Assembly: GCA_964423835.1 (NCBI GenBank)
Contig: CAYRGJ010000023.1
Span: forward strand, 1-54,136
Length of the DNA stretch: 54,136 nucleotides
Direction: 5' to 3'
From: JAFGCL01 sp964423835
GTDB taxonomy: Bacteria > Chloroflexota > Dehalococcoidia > UBA2247 > RBG-13-53-26
Numbering within the stretch: position 1 is the first letter of the stretch; every line of letters starts with the position of its first letter. Both the position numbers and the translations under genes were made by a program. Positions 48,567 through 54,136 of the stretch are shown one piece after another. Under the pieces are notes generated by a model. The model was not told the DNA's origin. It saw only the letters and a list, made by a program, of their open reading frames with translations, and made no database searches.

Positions 48567-48926
48567 ATGAAAGCGCCAACTCTTCGTCACAGAGCGGCGA
48601 CCGCCAAGCAAGAAGCAAAGGTCGAGGGGCCAGCGGCAACTCAAACTGTGCAGTCAGGTTGCAGGCATTACTGGGAGATCGAGAGGGCTACTGCGCAGGT
48701 CAGCAAGGGCGTCTGCAAGCTGTGCGGGTGCCACAAGCAGTTTCCCAACTATCTCTCGGATTGCATAGCCGGCCCGGACAAGGAAAGCTATCAGGAATGG
48801 CTCAGCAAGCAGGAATGGCAGGACATGCTGACCACCCCTGAGAGCGCTATTGTCCTAGATATTGGGGGGGGCAGCCATTATTCCATCCACGAAGGAAGAA
48901 CAAAGGTCTCAGAGAAGGGGCTCTAA
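48567..48926 (+). CDS. Small zinc-ribbon-like protein
   Basis: A 119-residue protein without an assigned family. Cys32/His34 (GCRHYWEIE) and Cys50, Cys53, Cys55 and Cys66 (CKLCGC...SDC) look like a zinc-binding knuckle. NYLSDC and SYQEWLSKQEWQ are distinctive. The start ATG 48567 has GGGGAGGAT upstream. The C-terminus overlaps the next small reading frame by 65 bases. It lies downstream of a two-component regulator pair; its promoter region carries a candidate regulator palindrome. A regulatory or adaptor role is possible but unsupported. Confidence 0.7.
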   Translation: MKAPTLRHRAATAKQEAKVEGPAATQTVQSGCRHYWEIERATAQVSKGVCKLCGCHKQFPNYLSDCIAGPDKESYQEWLSKQEWQDMLTTPESAIVLDIGGGSHYSIHEGRTKVSEKGL

Positions 48927-49131
48927 GTGGTACCCCAAGCGGTACGACGACCTGATCATTCAGCGTTGGGCTAGAGCTTGCAGCGAGACGAACAACGAGT
49001 GCCGCGGCTGTCGGTACGAGCATGATTGCCAGGACCTGGCGGATCGGCTGATAGCCTGCATGTATGTTCACTCGCCATCCATGAACTCAAGGCTGAGCCT
49101 GGAAGACGGGCCCCGGATCTGGCAACCCTGA
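48862..49131 (+). CDS. Small cysteine-rich hypothetical protein
   Basis: An 89-residue reading frame. KWYPKRYDDLIIQRWARAC...CRGC...CQDLADRLIAC (22-66) has cysteines at 40, 47, 50, 56 and 66, suggesting metal binding or disulfides. The start is uncertain: TTG 48862 is within the preceding gene and has a G-rich tract upstream, and no ATG or GTG start lies before the conserved-looking core. It may be translated by coupling with the previous gene. Similar cysteine spacing in two adjacent small proteins suggests a functional pair. Confidence 0.5.
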   Translation: MGGAAIIPSTKEEQRSQRRGSKWYPKRYDDLIIQRWARACSETNNECRGCRYEHDCQDLADRLIACMYVHSPSMNSRLSLEDGPRIWQP

Positions 49132-49167
49132 AGACGCCGGACCCGTTGCTGTGAGACGGCAGCTCGA

Positions 49168-49836
49168 TTAGCAGGCGGAAGCGCCGGGATCACCGAACCT
49201 GGCGGCGAAAGCCGACCGGCCCGCCTCCAGCGCCCGGGGTGAAAGCGCTCTCACATCGCCCAGCATCCTGGCGAGAGCGTATACCTTGGCCGTCTTCTCC
49301 AGCAACTGGCAGTGGTCGAAGGCCTCCTCCAGGTTCCGGCCGACGGCCAGCGCCCCATGGTTCGCCAGCAGCACGGCGTTCCTCGGACCGAGGCCGGCGA
49401 CGGCGTTCTGGGCCAGTTGCTGGCTGCCGGGGATGGCGTATTCGGCCACCTTGATCTCACCGCCGAGAAAGGCGGCCTGATCGTCCAGCAACGCCGGTAT
49501 CTCCTGGCAGGTCACCGCCACGATGCTGGCGTGGACCGAGTGCGTGTGCACTACGGCGCCGGCGTTCTTCCTGGCGCGATAGATAGCCAGGTGCATGGGG
49601 GCCTCAATGGATGGGGCGAGGTCGCCCGCGGCGCACCGGCCGTCCAGGTCCAGCACCACGATGTCCCCGGCCGTCATGCTGTCATAGCGGCGGCCGCTGG
49701 GGGTGATGGCTACCAGATCGCGGCCGCCCGGCTCGTGGAAGCGCTGGCTGACGTTGCCGGCGGTGCCCGCTACTAATCCGGTGCGGCTCATGCGCCGCGC
49801 CATGTCCAGCACCTGGATCCTCTGCTCTTCCCACAT
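49168..49836 (-). CDS. Class II aldolase/adducin family protein (fuculose-phosphate aldolase-like)
   Basis: A 222-residue zinc-dependent aldolase. GTAGNVSQR (about 21-29) is the phosphate-binding loop. SIEAPMHLAIYR includes the catalytic glutamate. HTHSVHA and ANHGAL give the three zinc histidines. Members cleave sugar phosphates such as L-fuculose 1-phosphate or ribulose 5-phosphate, or act in methionine salvage; substrate cannot be chosen here. The start is ATG 49836. It is the last gene of a minus-strand cluster with the PPC-domain protein and the radical SAM protein, 16 bases after the former. Confidence 0.88.
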   Translation of the reverse strand: MWEEQRIQVLDMARRMSRTGLVAGTAGNVSQRFHEPGGRDLVAITPSGRRYDSMTAGDIVVLDLDGRCAAGDLAPSIEAPMHLAIYRARKNAGAVVHTHSVHASIVAVTCQEIPALLDDQAAFLGGEIKVAEYAIPGSQQLAQNAVAGLGPRNAVLLANHGALAVGRNLEEAFDHCQLLEKTAKVYALARMLGDVRALSPRALEAGRSAFAARFGDPGASAC

Positions 49837-49852
49837 CTCTGGTCCGCTTCCC

Positions 49853-50302
49853 TCAGGGAGCGCCGGTCTCAAGGAGATCGAAGCCGGTCTCGCCGTCCCT
49901 GACCCGGGACACCCTGGCGCCGGTGATCTCGTAGATGATAACCTCTCCCACCACCCAGGTGCTGACGCCCGGCCGCAGGCAGCCGGTGACGGTCCGGCCG
50001 GAGCGCCCCAGGGCGGCATGGATATGCAGCCGGGGACGCCCCCGGTCATCCGGTGCGATGACCCCGGTCCCGGCGACTTCGTGGGCCCCGTCGATGGGCA
50101 GGAGCATGGGCTCCGGCGGGCGCTCGTCGCTGCGGCGCGGCCCAACCACCACCTGGCCATCCCCTATGCCGCCGACCAGGACCACGTGCCCCACGGCGAT
50201 CCCGTGCTGTTCGGCGAAGCGCTCGATGCAGTCGGGGAGCCTGTCCCCGTGCTCGAGGCGGATGACGAAGACGCGGCCCAGGCGGCCTTCAGCTGACTTC
50301 AT
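49853..50302 (-). CDS. PPC-domain (DUF296) protein
   Basis: A 149-residue protein of the PPC/DUF296 family, which forms trimers with a possible metal- or ligand-binding site. VFVIRLEHGDRLPDCIERFAEQHGI and the RLHIHAALGRSGRTVTGCLRPGVSTWVVGEVIIYEI block with a conserved His cluster are diagnostic. Bacterial members stand alone; plant members are fused to AT-hooks. Function in bacteria is unknown. The start ATG 50302 lies 10 bases after the radical SAM stop, and the aldolase follows, so the three are probably one operon. Confidence 0.85.
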   Translation of the reverse strand: MKSAEGRLGRVFVIRLEHGDRLPDCIERFAEQHGIAVGHVVLVGGIGDGQVVVGPRRSDERPPEPMLLPIDGAHEVAGTGVIAPDDRGRPRLHIHAALGRSGRTVTGCLRPGVSTWVVGEVIIYEITGARVSRVRDGETGFDLLETGAP

Positions 50303-50312
50303 ACGCCCGGCA

Positions 50313-51818
50313 TCAGACCTGGCCCACGGGGGCATTGACCCCGTAGGCATCCAGGAGCTTGCGGTAGTGGTATCCATAGACCGCCAGGGTGATAGCCAGC
50401 GGGAAGGAGCGGGGCCTCGAGAGAAGGGTGGAGCCCACCAGGCGCCAGTAGTACATGCGCCCCTTCTCCAGTACCCCCAGGTACCATATCGATTTCAGCA
50501 GGGCGCTGAGCTGGGACTTCTTCAGGCCCCGGCGCCCGTGGGGCACCGGCCGGTGCTCCTTGAAGAAGGTGCCGATGCGGGCATAGTAGTTGCGCGGCGA
50601 GTAGATGGACCTCAGCACGTTCTGGTAGCCGCTCTCCAGTGACTCGCGGCTCATCTTGGGGACGAAGTTCATGGAGAAATCCGTGTTGTCCCCCGATGAC
50701 TCGCGCAGCAGGCGGTCCTCCTTTTTGAGCCTCGTCCAGAGCCTGGTGCCGCGCGGCGCGCTGAGGAGGCCGACCATGGCGGTCACGATCCCGCTCTGCT
50801 GGATGAAGTTGATCTGGCAATCGAAGATGTTGGAGGGATCGCTGTCGAACCCGATGATGAACCCTCCCTGCACCTCCAGCCCGTGGTTCTGCAGCTTCCT
50901 GACGGAGGCCACCAGGTCCCGGTTGGTGTTCTGGTGCTTGCCGCACTCGCCCAGGCTCTCTTCATTCGGCGTCTCGATGCCGACGAAGACCCGGTCGAAC
51001 CCGGCATCGGTCATCATGGTCAACAGGCCGTCATCATCGGCCAGCCCGATGGAGGCCTGGGTGAACAGGGTGAAGGGATAGCCCCTCTTCTTCATCCACT
51101 CCGTTATGGCGGGCAGCACCTCGGCCTTGAGCTTCTTCTTGTTGCCGATGAAGTTGTCATCCACTATGAACACGGTTCCGCAGCAGCCCAGGCGATAGAT
51201 GGCATCCAGCTCGCTGATCAGCTGGCTCACCTCCTTGGTGCGGGGAACGCGCCCGTTGAGCAGCACTATGTCGCAGAACTCGCAGTCATAGGGGCAGCCG
51301 CGGGAGTACTGTATGCTGAGGGTGGCGTACTTCCTGGTGTCGATCAGGTCCCACGAGGGGATCGGGCTGTGGCTCATGTCCGGCCTTTCCTCTGCCTGGT
51401 AGAAGCGCTCTGCCTTCCCCTTTTCCAGGTCCGCGACCAGGCGCGGCATCAGGGCCTCGGCCTCGCCCAGGACGAAGTGGTCCACCTCCGGGAACTCGTC
51501 CGGGACCGTGGTGAAAAGGGGCCCTCCGGCCACCATCTTCTTGCCCATCTGGTGGCACCGCCGGACCACTTCATGGGCGGACTGCCGCTGCACGTCCATG
51601 GCGCTGATGAACACGTAGTCCGCCCAGGCGATGTCGCGATCGCGCAGGTCATCGGTGTTGAGGTCCACCACCTTCTTGGCCCACTCCCGGGGCAGCAGTG
51701 AAGCCACGGTCAACAGCCCCAGGGGCGGATAGGCGGCCTTCTTGGCGATGAATTTGAGAGCGTGCCGGAAACTCCAGAACGTGTCTGGGTAACGCGGATA
51801 GGCGAGAAGAATATTCAA
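50313..51818 (-). CDS. B12-binding-domain radical SAM protein
   Basis: A 501-residue enzyme. The N-terminal cobalamin-binding-like domain (LAYPRYPDTFWSFRHAL..., 5-135) is followed by the radical SAM motif CPYDCEFC (Cys175, 179, 182) and the barrel with VDDNFIGNKKK and GFDRVFVGIETPNEESL, then a C-terminal DUF4070-like domain. SFRHALKFIAKKAAYPPLGLLTVASLLP is typical of the group related to hopanoid C-3 methylase HpnR and HpnP/HpnJ. It is likely a C-methyltransferase or a cobalamin-dependent rearrangement enzyme; the substrate is unknown. TTG 51818 is chosen because AAAGGAGCAGA lies directly upstream; the frame opens earlier. Confidence 0.88.
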   Translation of the reverse strand: MNILLAYPRYPDTFWSFRHALKFIAKKAAYPPLGLLTVASLLPREWAKKVVDLNTDDLRDRDIAWADYVFISAMDVQRQSAHEVVRRCHQMGKKMVAGGPLFTTVPDEFPEVDHFVLGEAEALMPRLVADLEKGKAERFYQAEERPDMSHSPIPSWDLIDTRKYATLSIQYSRGCPYDCEFCDIVLLNGRVPRTKEVSQLISELDAIYRLGCCGTVFIVDDNFIGNKKKLKAEVLPAITEWMKKRGYPFTLFTQASIGLADDDGLLTMMTDAGFDRVFVGIETPNEESLGECGKHQNTNRDLVASVRKLQNHGLEVQGGFIIGFDSDPSNIFDCQINFIQQSGIVTAMVGLLSAPRGTRLWTRLKKEDRLLRESSGDNTDFSMNFVPKMSRESLESGYQNVLRSIYSPRNYYARIGTFFKEHRPVPHGRRGLKKSQLSALLKSIWYLGVLEKGRMYYWRLVGSTLLSRPRSFPLAITLAVYGYHYRKLLDAYGVNAPVGQV

Positions 51819-51885
51819 TCTGCTCCTTTGTCGTGAGGGCTTCCCTGCTGTGCGTGACCGAAGGAACTGCACTGCATCGCCTAAC

Positions 51886-51894
51886 ATAATAGCA
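51886..51894 (-). promoter_or_regulatory. Extended -10 promoter of the radical SAM cluster
   Basis: Minus strand TGCTATTAT, an extended -10 with one mismatch from TATAAT. Transcription near 51879 would give a leader of about 60 bases before TTG 51818. Confidence 0.5.
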
Positions 51895-51938
51895 GCGCTG
51901 GCAAGCCCCTGTCCAACGGGGCCGGGACGCGCCGGGCG

Positions 51939-51947
51939 TGCTATCAT
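51939..51947 (+). promoter_or_regulatory. Extended -10 promoter of the YkgJ-type gene
   Basis: TGCTATCAT lies 17 bases before ATG 51965, so the leader would be about ten bases and contain GGCGGGGG. It is back to back with the radical SAM promoter. Confidence 0.5.
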
Positions 51948-51964
51948 ATGTGTGGCGGGGGCAC

Positions 51965-52525
51965 ATGGCCGGTTTGGATCTGGACGAGACCAGGGCGACA
52001 GCCACTTTCCTGGACAGAATAGGGCGCTTCTCCCAGGCGGCGCTGCTCACCGATGACGAGGTGCAGGACCTCTTCGGCCGGCAGGCAATGGAGGTGATGG
52101 CCGCTTTGGATAGCTACGGCCGGGAGAAGGGGCTCTGCGCTTCCTGCGGCGGTGAGTGCTGCCGCAATATAGGGTGCGAGGTGTACTCCCCTCTCTTCCA
52201 GGAGTGCCCCATAAAGGACACCCGGCCCCTTCTCTGCCGGTTCCATTTCTGTCACCGTTTCGACGAGATGGACAAGAACCTGGTGATCGCCCTGCGGGAC
52301 GTCTTCATGGCCTGCTACACCGCTGACCAGGTCTCCAGGGGCACCATCGCCAGGTCGATGAGCGTGCCACCGCTGGAGAGCGGGTGCTCCATCCTGGTGG
52401 CCAACGTCGAGCCGATAATGGAGTCCGTGCGCAGTGGGGCCCTCGACCCCCGGGAAGGGGCCCGGCAAGTCCGCGCCGAAGCAGAGCGCTACCGGAAGCA
52501 TCACTCGGCCTCGCCGGTGGTCTGA
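51965..52525 (+). CDS. YkgJ-type zinc/iron-chelating cysteine cluster protein
   Basis: A 186-residue protein of the CxxCxxCC family. Cysteines 58, 61, 65, 66, 71, 81, 91 and 96 (LCASCGGECCRNIGCEVY...ECPIKDTRPLLCRFHFC) match the YkgJ-type metal-binding pattern. Members are thought to bind zinc or iron-sulfur clusters and have no established function. The start is ATG 51965; an earlier in-frame ATG at 51938 overlaps the -10 box. It is convergent with the release-factor-like gene, 18 bases away. Confidence 0.85.
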   Translation: MAGLDLDETRATATFLDRIGRFSQAALLTDDEVQDLFGRQAMEVMAALDSYGREKGLCASCGGECCRNIGCEVYSPLFQECPIKDTRPLLCRFHFCHRFDEMDKNLVIALRDVFMACYTADQVSRGTIARSMSVPPLESGCSILVANVEPIMESVRSGALDPREGARQVRAEAERYRKHHSASPVV

Positions 52526-52543
52526 CCGGGGCCCGAGGCGCGA

Positions 52544-52951
52544 CTATCCGGCCAGCTCGTCGCCTGGTCCCGCCCGGCGCAGGCGCTTCTTCCGCGAGAG
52601 CCTCTCCTTGGACTCCTTCTGCCGGCGGATGGCGCCGGCCGAGGGGCGGGTGGGGATGCGCCGTTTCCGGGGCTGATTGAGCCGGGCCAGCTTCTGGATG
52701 AGGCGCTCGAAGGCCACCTCGCGGTTCTGCGCCTGTGAGCGGCGCTCGGAGGCCACCACCGTGAGGCCGGAGGGCGGGTGGGTCAGCCGGACGGCCGTTT
52801 CCTTGCGGTTCTTCCTTTGTCCGCCCGGGCCCGGGGCCCGGTAGGGCTCCACCACCACCTCCCTCTCCAGGGTGGCCATGTCCGTGGCGTAGCGCCGGGG
52901 GCGGGCGGGACCGCCGCCCGGGCCCGCTTCGGTCCGGCTGCCGTCATCCAT
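52544..52951 (-). CDS. ArfB-like peptidyl-tRNA hydrolase (release-factor-domain ribosome rescue factor)
   Basis: A 135-residue protein containing the catalytic domain of class I release factors. GPGGQRKNRKETAVRLTHPP contains the GGQ motif (43-45) that hydrolyses peptidyl-tRNA, and a basic tail (RKRRIPTRPSAGAIRRQKES...KRLRRAG) would sit in the empty mRNA channel. The lack of codon-recognition domains fits ArfB/YaeJ, which rescues ribosomes stalled without a stop codon. It overlaps no other gene and follows the broken hydrolase by ten bases. ATG 52951 is chosen with GGGAGG upstream; ATG about 70 bases downstream is also possible. Confidence 0.85.
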   Translation of the reverse strand: MDDGSRTEAGPGGGPARPRRYATDMATLEREVVVEPYRAPGPGGQRKNRKETAVRLTHPPSGLTVVASERRSQAQNREVAFERLIQKLARLNQPRKRRIPTRPSAGAIRRQKESKERLSRKKRLRRAGPGDELAG

Positions 52952-52961
52952 CGCCCCGGCC

Positions 52962-53428
52962 TCAGGCCTCCCGCCCTCTTGCCGGGCCCAGGGGGTGCCG
53001 CTTGAGGAAGTCCCGCACGGCGCGGTTGGCCTCGTCCCCGGCCTCCCAGAGGTAGCCATGCCCGGCGCCTTCAAACAGGACCAGCTCCGCCTGCGGAATC
53101 CTCGACGCCAGGATGCGGGCGTTCTCTACCGGGATGAGCCGGTCGGCGGTGCCGGCCAGCACCAGGGTGGGGGACGCGATGCGCGGCAACCGGTCACAGG
53201 TGGTAAACCCGGTCACCGCCTCTGCCTGCCTTCTGAAGCCCGGCGCTGTCGGAAGGCTCCGGGCGCCCATCTTGAGCCACTTCTTGACCGCGGCCGGATG
53301 GCTCTTGATGAAGCCTGTTGCCACCAGAGGCTGGACCCGCCGCCCAGACCCATGATGAGCAGCAGCGGCTCGCCGCGGCCGCTGACCTCGTAGTAGATGT
53401 TGATGTCGCCTGCCCTGGCCTTCGGCAT
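52962..53428 (-). pseudogene. Broken alpha/beta hydrolase: frameshift with internal deletion
   Basis: The N-terminal part (MPKARAGDINIYYEVSGRGEPLLLIMGLGGGSSLWW) starts at ATG 53428 in one frame. The rest, with TLVLAGTADRLIPVENARIL and LFEGAGHGYLWE (the acid and histidine of the triad), continues to 52962 in another frame. The switch occurs near 53310-53330. About 100 residues expected between them, including the GxSxG nucleophile, are missing. The gene is therefore non-functional as read, either by genuine decay or by a misassembly or deletion error at this point. Confidence 0.75.
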
Positions 53429-53500
53429 GTGTCTGTGTCCTCACGTGGCGGCACTGCGCCGTCCGGCGGCGGCCCGGGCTCGAGGCGGCTTCCGGCGCGT

Positions 53501-53758
53501 CTAGTCCGAGGGCCCGCTGTCGTCTTCCGGTGACAGCGGCGGCTGGTCCTTCTTTCCTGCCGCGCCCGCCGCGCGCAGAACATATCTCCAGGTGAGGACC
53601 TCGGCCACGAGGTAGACGACAGCGATGATGAAGCAGACCGCGGTGAACCACACCCAGAGGCGGGGCCGGAGCACCACCATCACCGTGCCCAGGGCTATCC
53701 AGGCCGCGATCAGGACCAGCTGCAGGGCTCGCCGCTTCAGTAGCTGCCTCTTGTTCAT
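53501..53758 (-). CDS. Small membrane protein, two transmembrane segments
   Basis: An 85-residue protein. Hydrophobic helices lie at about 12-30 (LQLVLIAAWIALGTVMVVL) and 35-55 (VWFTAVCFIIAVVYLVAEVL), with a positively charged N-terminus and an acidic, Pro-rich C-terminal tail (SPEDDSGPSD). No family is recognised. Its ATG 53758 lies four bases after the stop of the small zinc-ribbon-like gene, so they are probably cotranslated. Confidence 0.7.
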   Translation of the reverse strand: MNKRQLLKRRALQLVLIAAWIALGTVMVVLRPRLWVWFTAVCFIIAVVYLVAEVLTWRYVLRAAGAAGKKDQPPLSPEDDSGPSD

Positions 53759-53762
53759 GGGG

Positions 53763-53993
53763 CTAGGTCTTGTGCCTGGGCCGCTTGCCCTTCTTGAGCC
53801 CGCTCAGGTCCAGGCCGTCTATCCAGGCGCTGCTCAACTTGGCGGTATCGGGCGGCCTCTCCTTGCCCCTGGGCCAGAAGTCCCCGCAGCCATCCTCGCG
53901 GGTGACGTTGGGCCTCTTGGGATGGTGGCAGCTCCTCCAGTTGAACTCGCACCGCGGGCACAGGTACTTCAGCTTTATAGTCCGGCCCTCCAC
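53763..53993 (-). CDS. Small cysteine-rich protein
   Basis: A 76-residue basic protein. YLCPRCEFNWRSC near the N-terminus (CX2CX6C) and HHPKRPNVTREDGC provide Cys/His residues that could bind zinc. The C-terminus is lysine-rich (GLKKGKRPRHKT). The start is GTG 53993, without a strong ribosome site; the frame extends a little upstream. It is followed four bases later by the small membrane protein. Function is unknown. Confidence 0.6.
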   Translation of the reverse strand: MEGRTIKLKYLCPRCEFNWRSCHHPKRPNVTREDGCGDFWPRGKERPPDTAKLSSAWIDGLDLSGLKKGKRPRHKT

Positions 53994-54036
53994 CGCGGGC
54001 GGCGCCGTATCGCCGTCCCTGAACTGGCTGGGTGCT

Positions 54037-54045
54037 ATTGTAGCA
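54037..54045 (-). promoter_or_regulatory. Extended -10 promoter near the right end
   Basis: Minus strand TGCTACAAT, an extended -10 with one mismatch. It would start a transcript near 54030 for the two small genes to its left. The remaining bases to the window edge show nothing recognisable. Confidence 0.5.
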
Positions 54046-54136
54046 CAAGACCGTTGTGCCGCCCACCGCCATTGATTAGAGCGTAACTGTCAACCCTTAG
54101 TCGGCGGAATCCTGCTTTCCGTGTTTGAGCGATTTG

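Noticed and set aside
54046..54136. Start of a gene or RNA at the right edge
   Set aside because: The remaining bases are too few, and no motif, start codon with ribosome site or RNA fold can be supported.

Overview
The window is a GC-rich bacterial chromosome fragment, dense with genes and free of rRNA, recognisable tRNA, insertion sequences, prophage genes or CRISPR arrays. Its 100-base run of N is flanked by a 55-bp duplication, so it is a scaffolded draft or metagenome assembly. The gene content resembles Chloroflexota (Dehalococcoidia-like): an rplI-dnaB-dnaD-dnaC/I-like cluster, a FadN-FadA-FadE operon with acyl-CoA ligase, many GTG/TTG starts and several apparently leaderless genes. 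This taxonomic guess is inference; a phylogeny of FtsH, DnaB, MetG and RplI would settle it.

Layout. 1-4174: end of metG, a long-chain polyprenyl diphosphate synthase, then moaE and ftsH convergent to them. 4402-11102: a probable operon of a YlxP/DUF503 protein, an MrfA/YprA-type helicase, an ornithine-decarboxylase-like enzyme, spermidine synthase, a site-2 protease with CBS domains, and an alpha/beta hydrolase. 11354-19730: two paralogous ABC ATPase + giant FtsX-type permease cassettes with a metacaspase gene between them. 19721-21483: Sir2 deacylase translationally coupled to an Isf-type iron-sulfur flavoprotein, and a small helical protein. 21734-22912: lipase-like protein. 23127-30357: fatty-acid beta-oxidation operon, closed by a strong hairpin. 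30466-33630: 3-oxoacid CoA-transferase operon and an orphan NDP-forming acyl-CoA synthetase alpha-like protein. 33642-37924: CTP-dependent lipid-kinase-like protein, an unrecognised protein, tilS, a small four-cysteine protein and mtaB. 37981-38130: an array of seven 23-24 bp hairpin-forming repeats. 38163-42132: rplI, dnaB, dnaD-like and a helicase-loader-like protein with TWO complete DnaC/DnaI-type AAA+ modules. 42383-48182: lipid kinase, M29 aminopeptidase, TIGR04076 protein, MarR regulator and a PAS histidine kinase/LuxR response regulator pair. 48567-49131: two small cysteine-rich proteins. 49168-53993: B12-binding radical SAM protein with PPC-domain protein and class II aldolase, YkgJ-type protein, ArfB-like release factor, a broken hydrolase and two small proteins.

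Promoters. Many intergenic regions carry sigma-70-like sites, including two TTGACA-17-TATACT promoters (tilS, marR) and several TGnTATAAT extended -10 sites. At three genes (32152, 35180, 42132) the -10 lies only 7-8 nt from ATG, so their mRNAs are predicted to be leaderless.

The points most worth a second look are the tandem-AAA+ loader, the metacaspase lodged between duplicated ABC exporters with a tandem palindrome upstream of the second cassette, and the hairpin repeat array next to the replication genes. All functions are read from sequence motifs by eye; no database search was possible.
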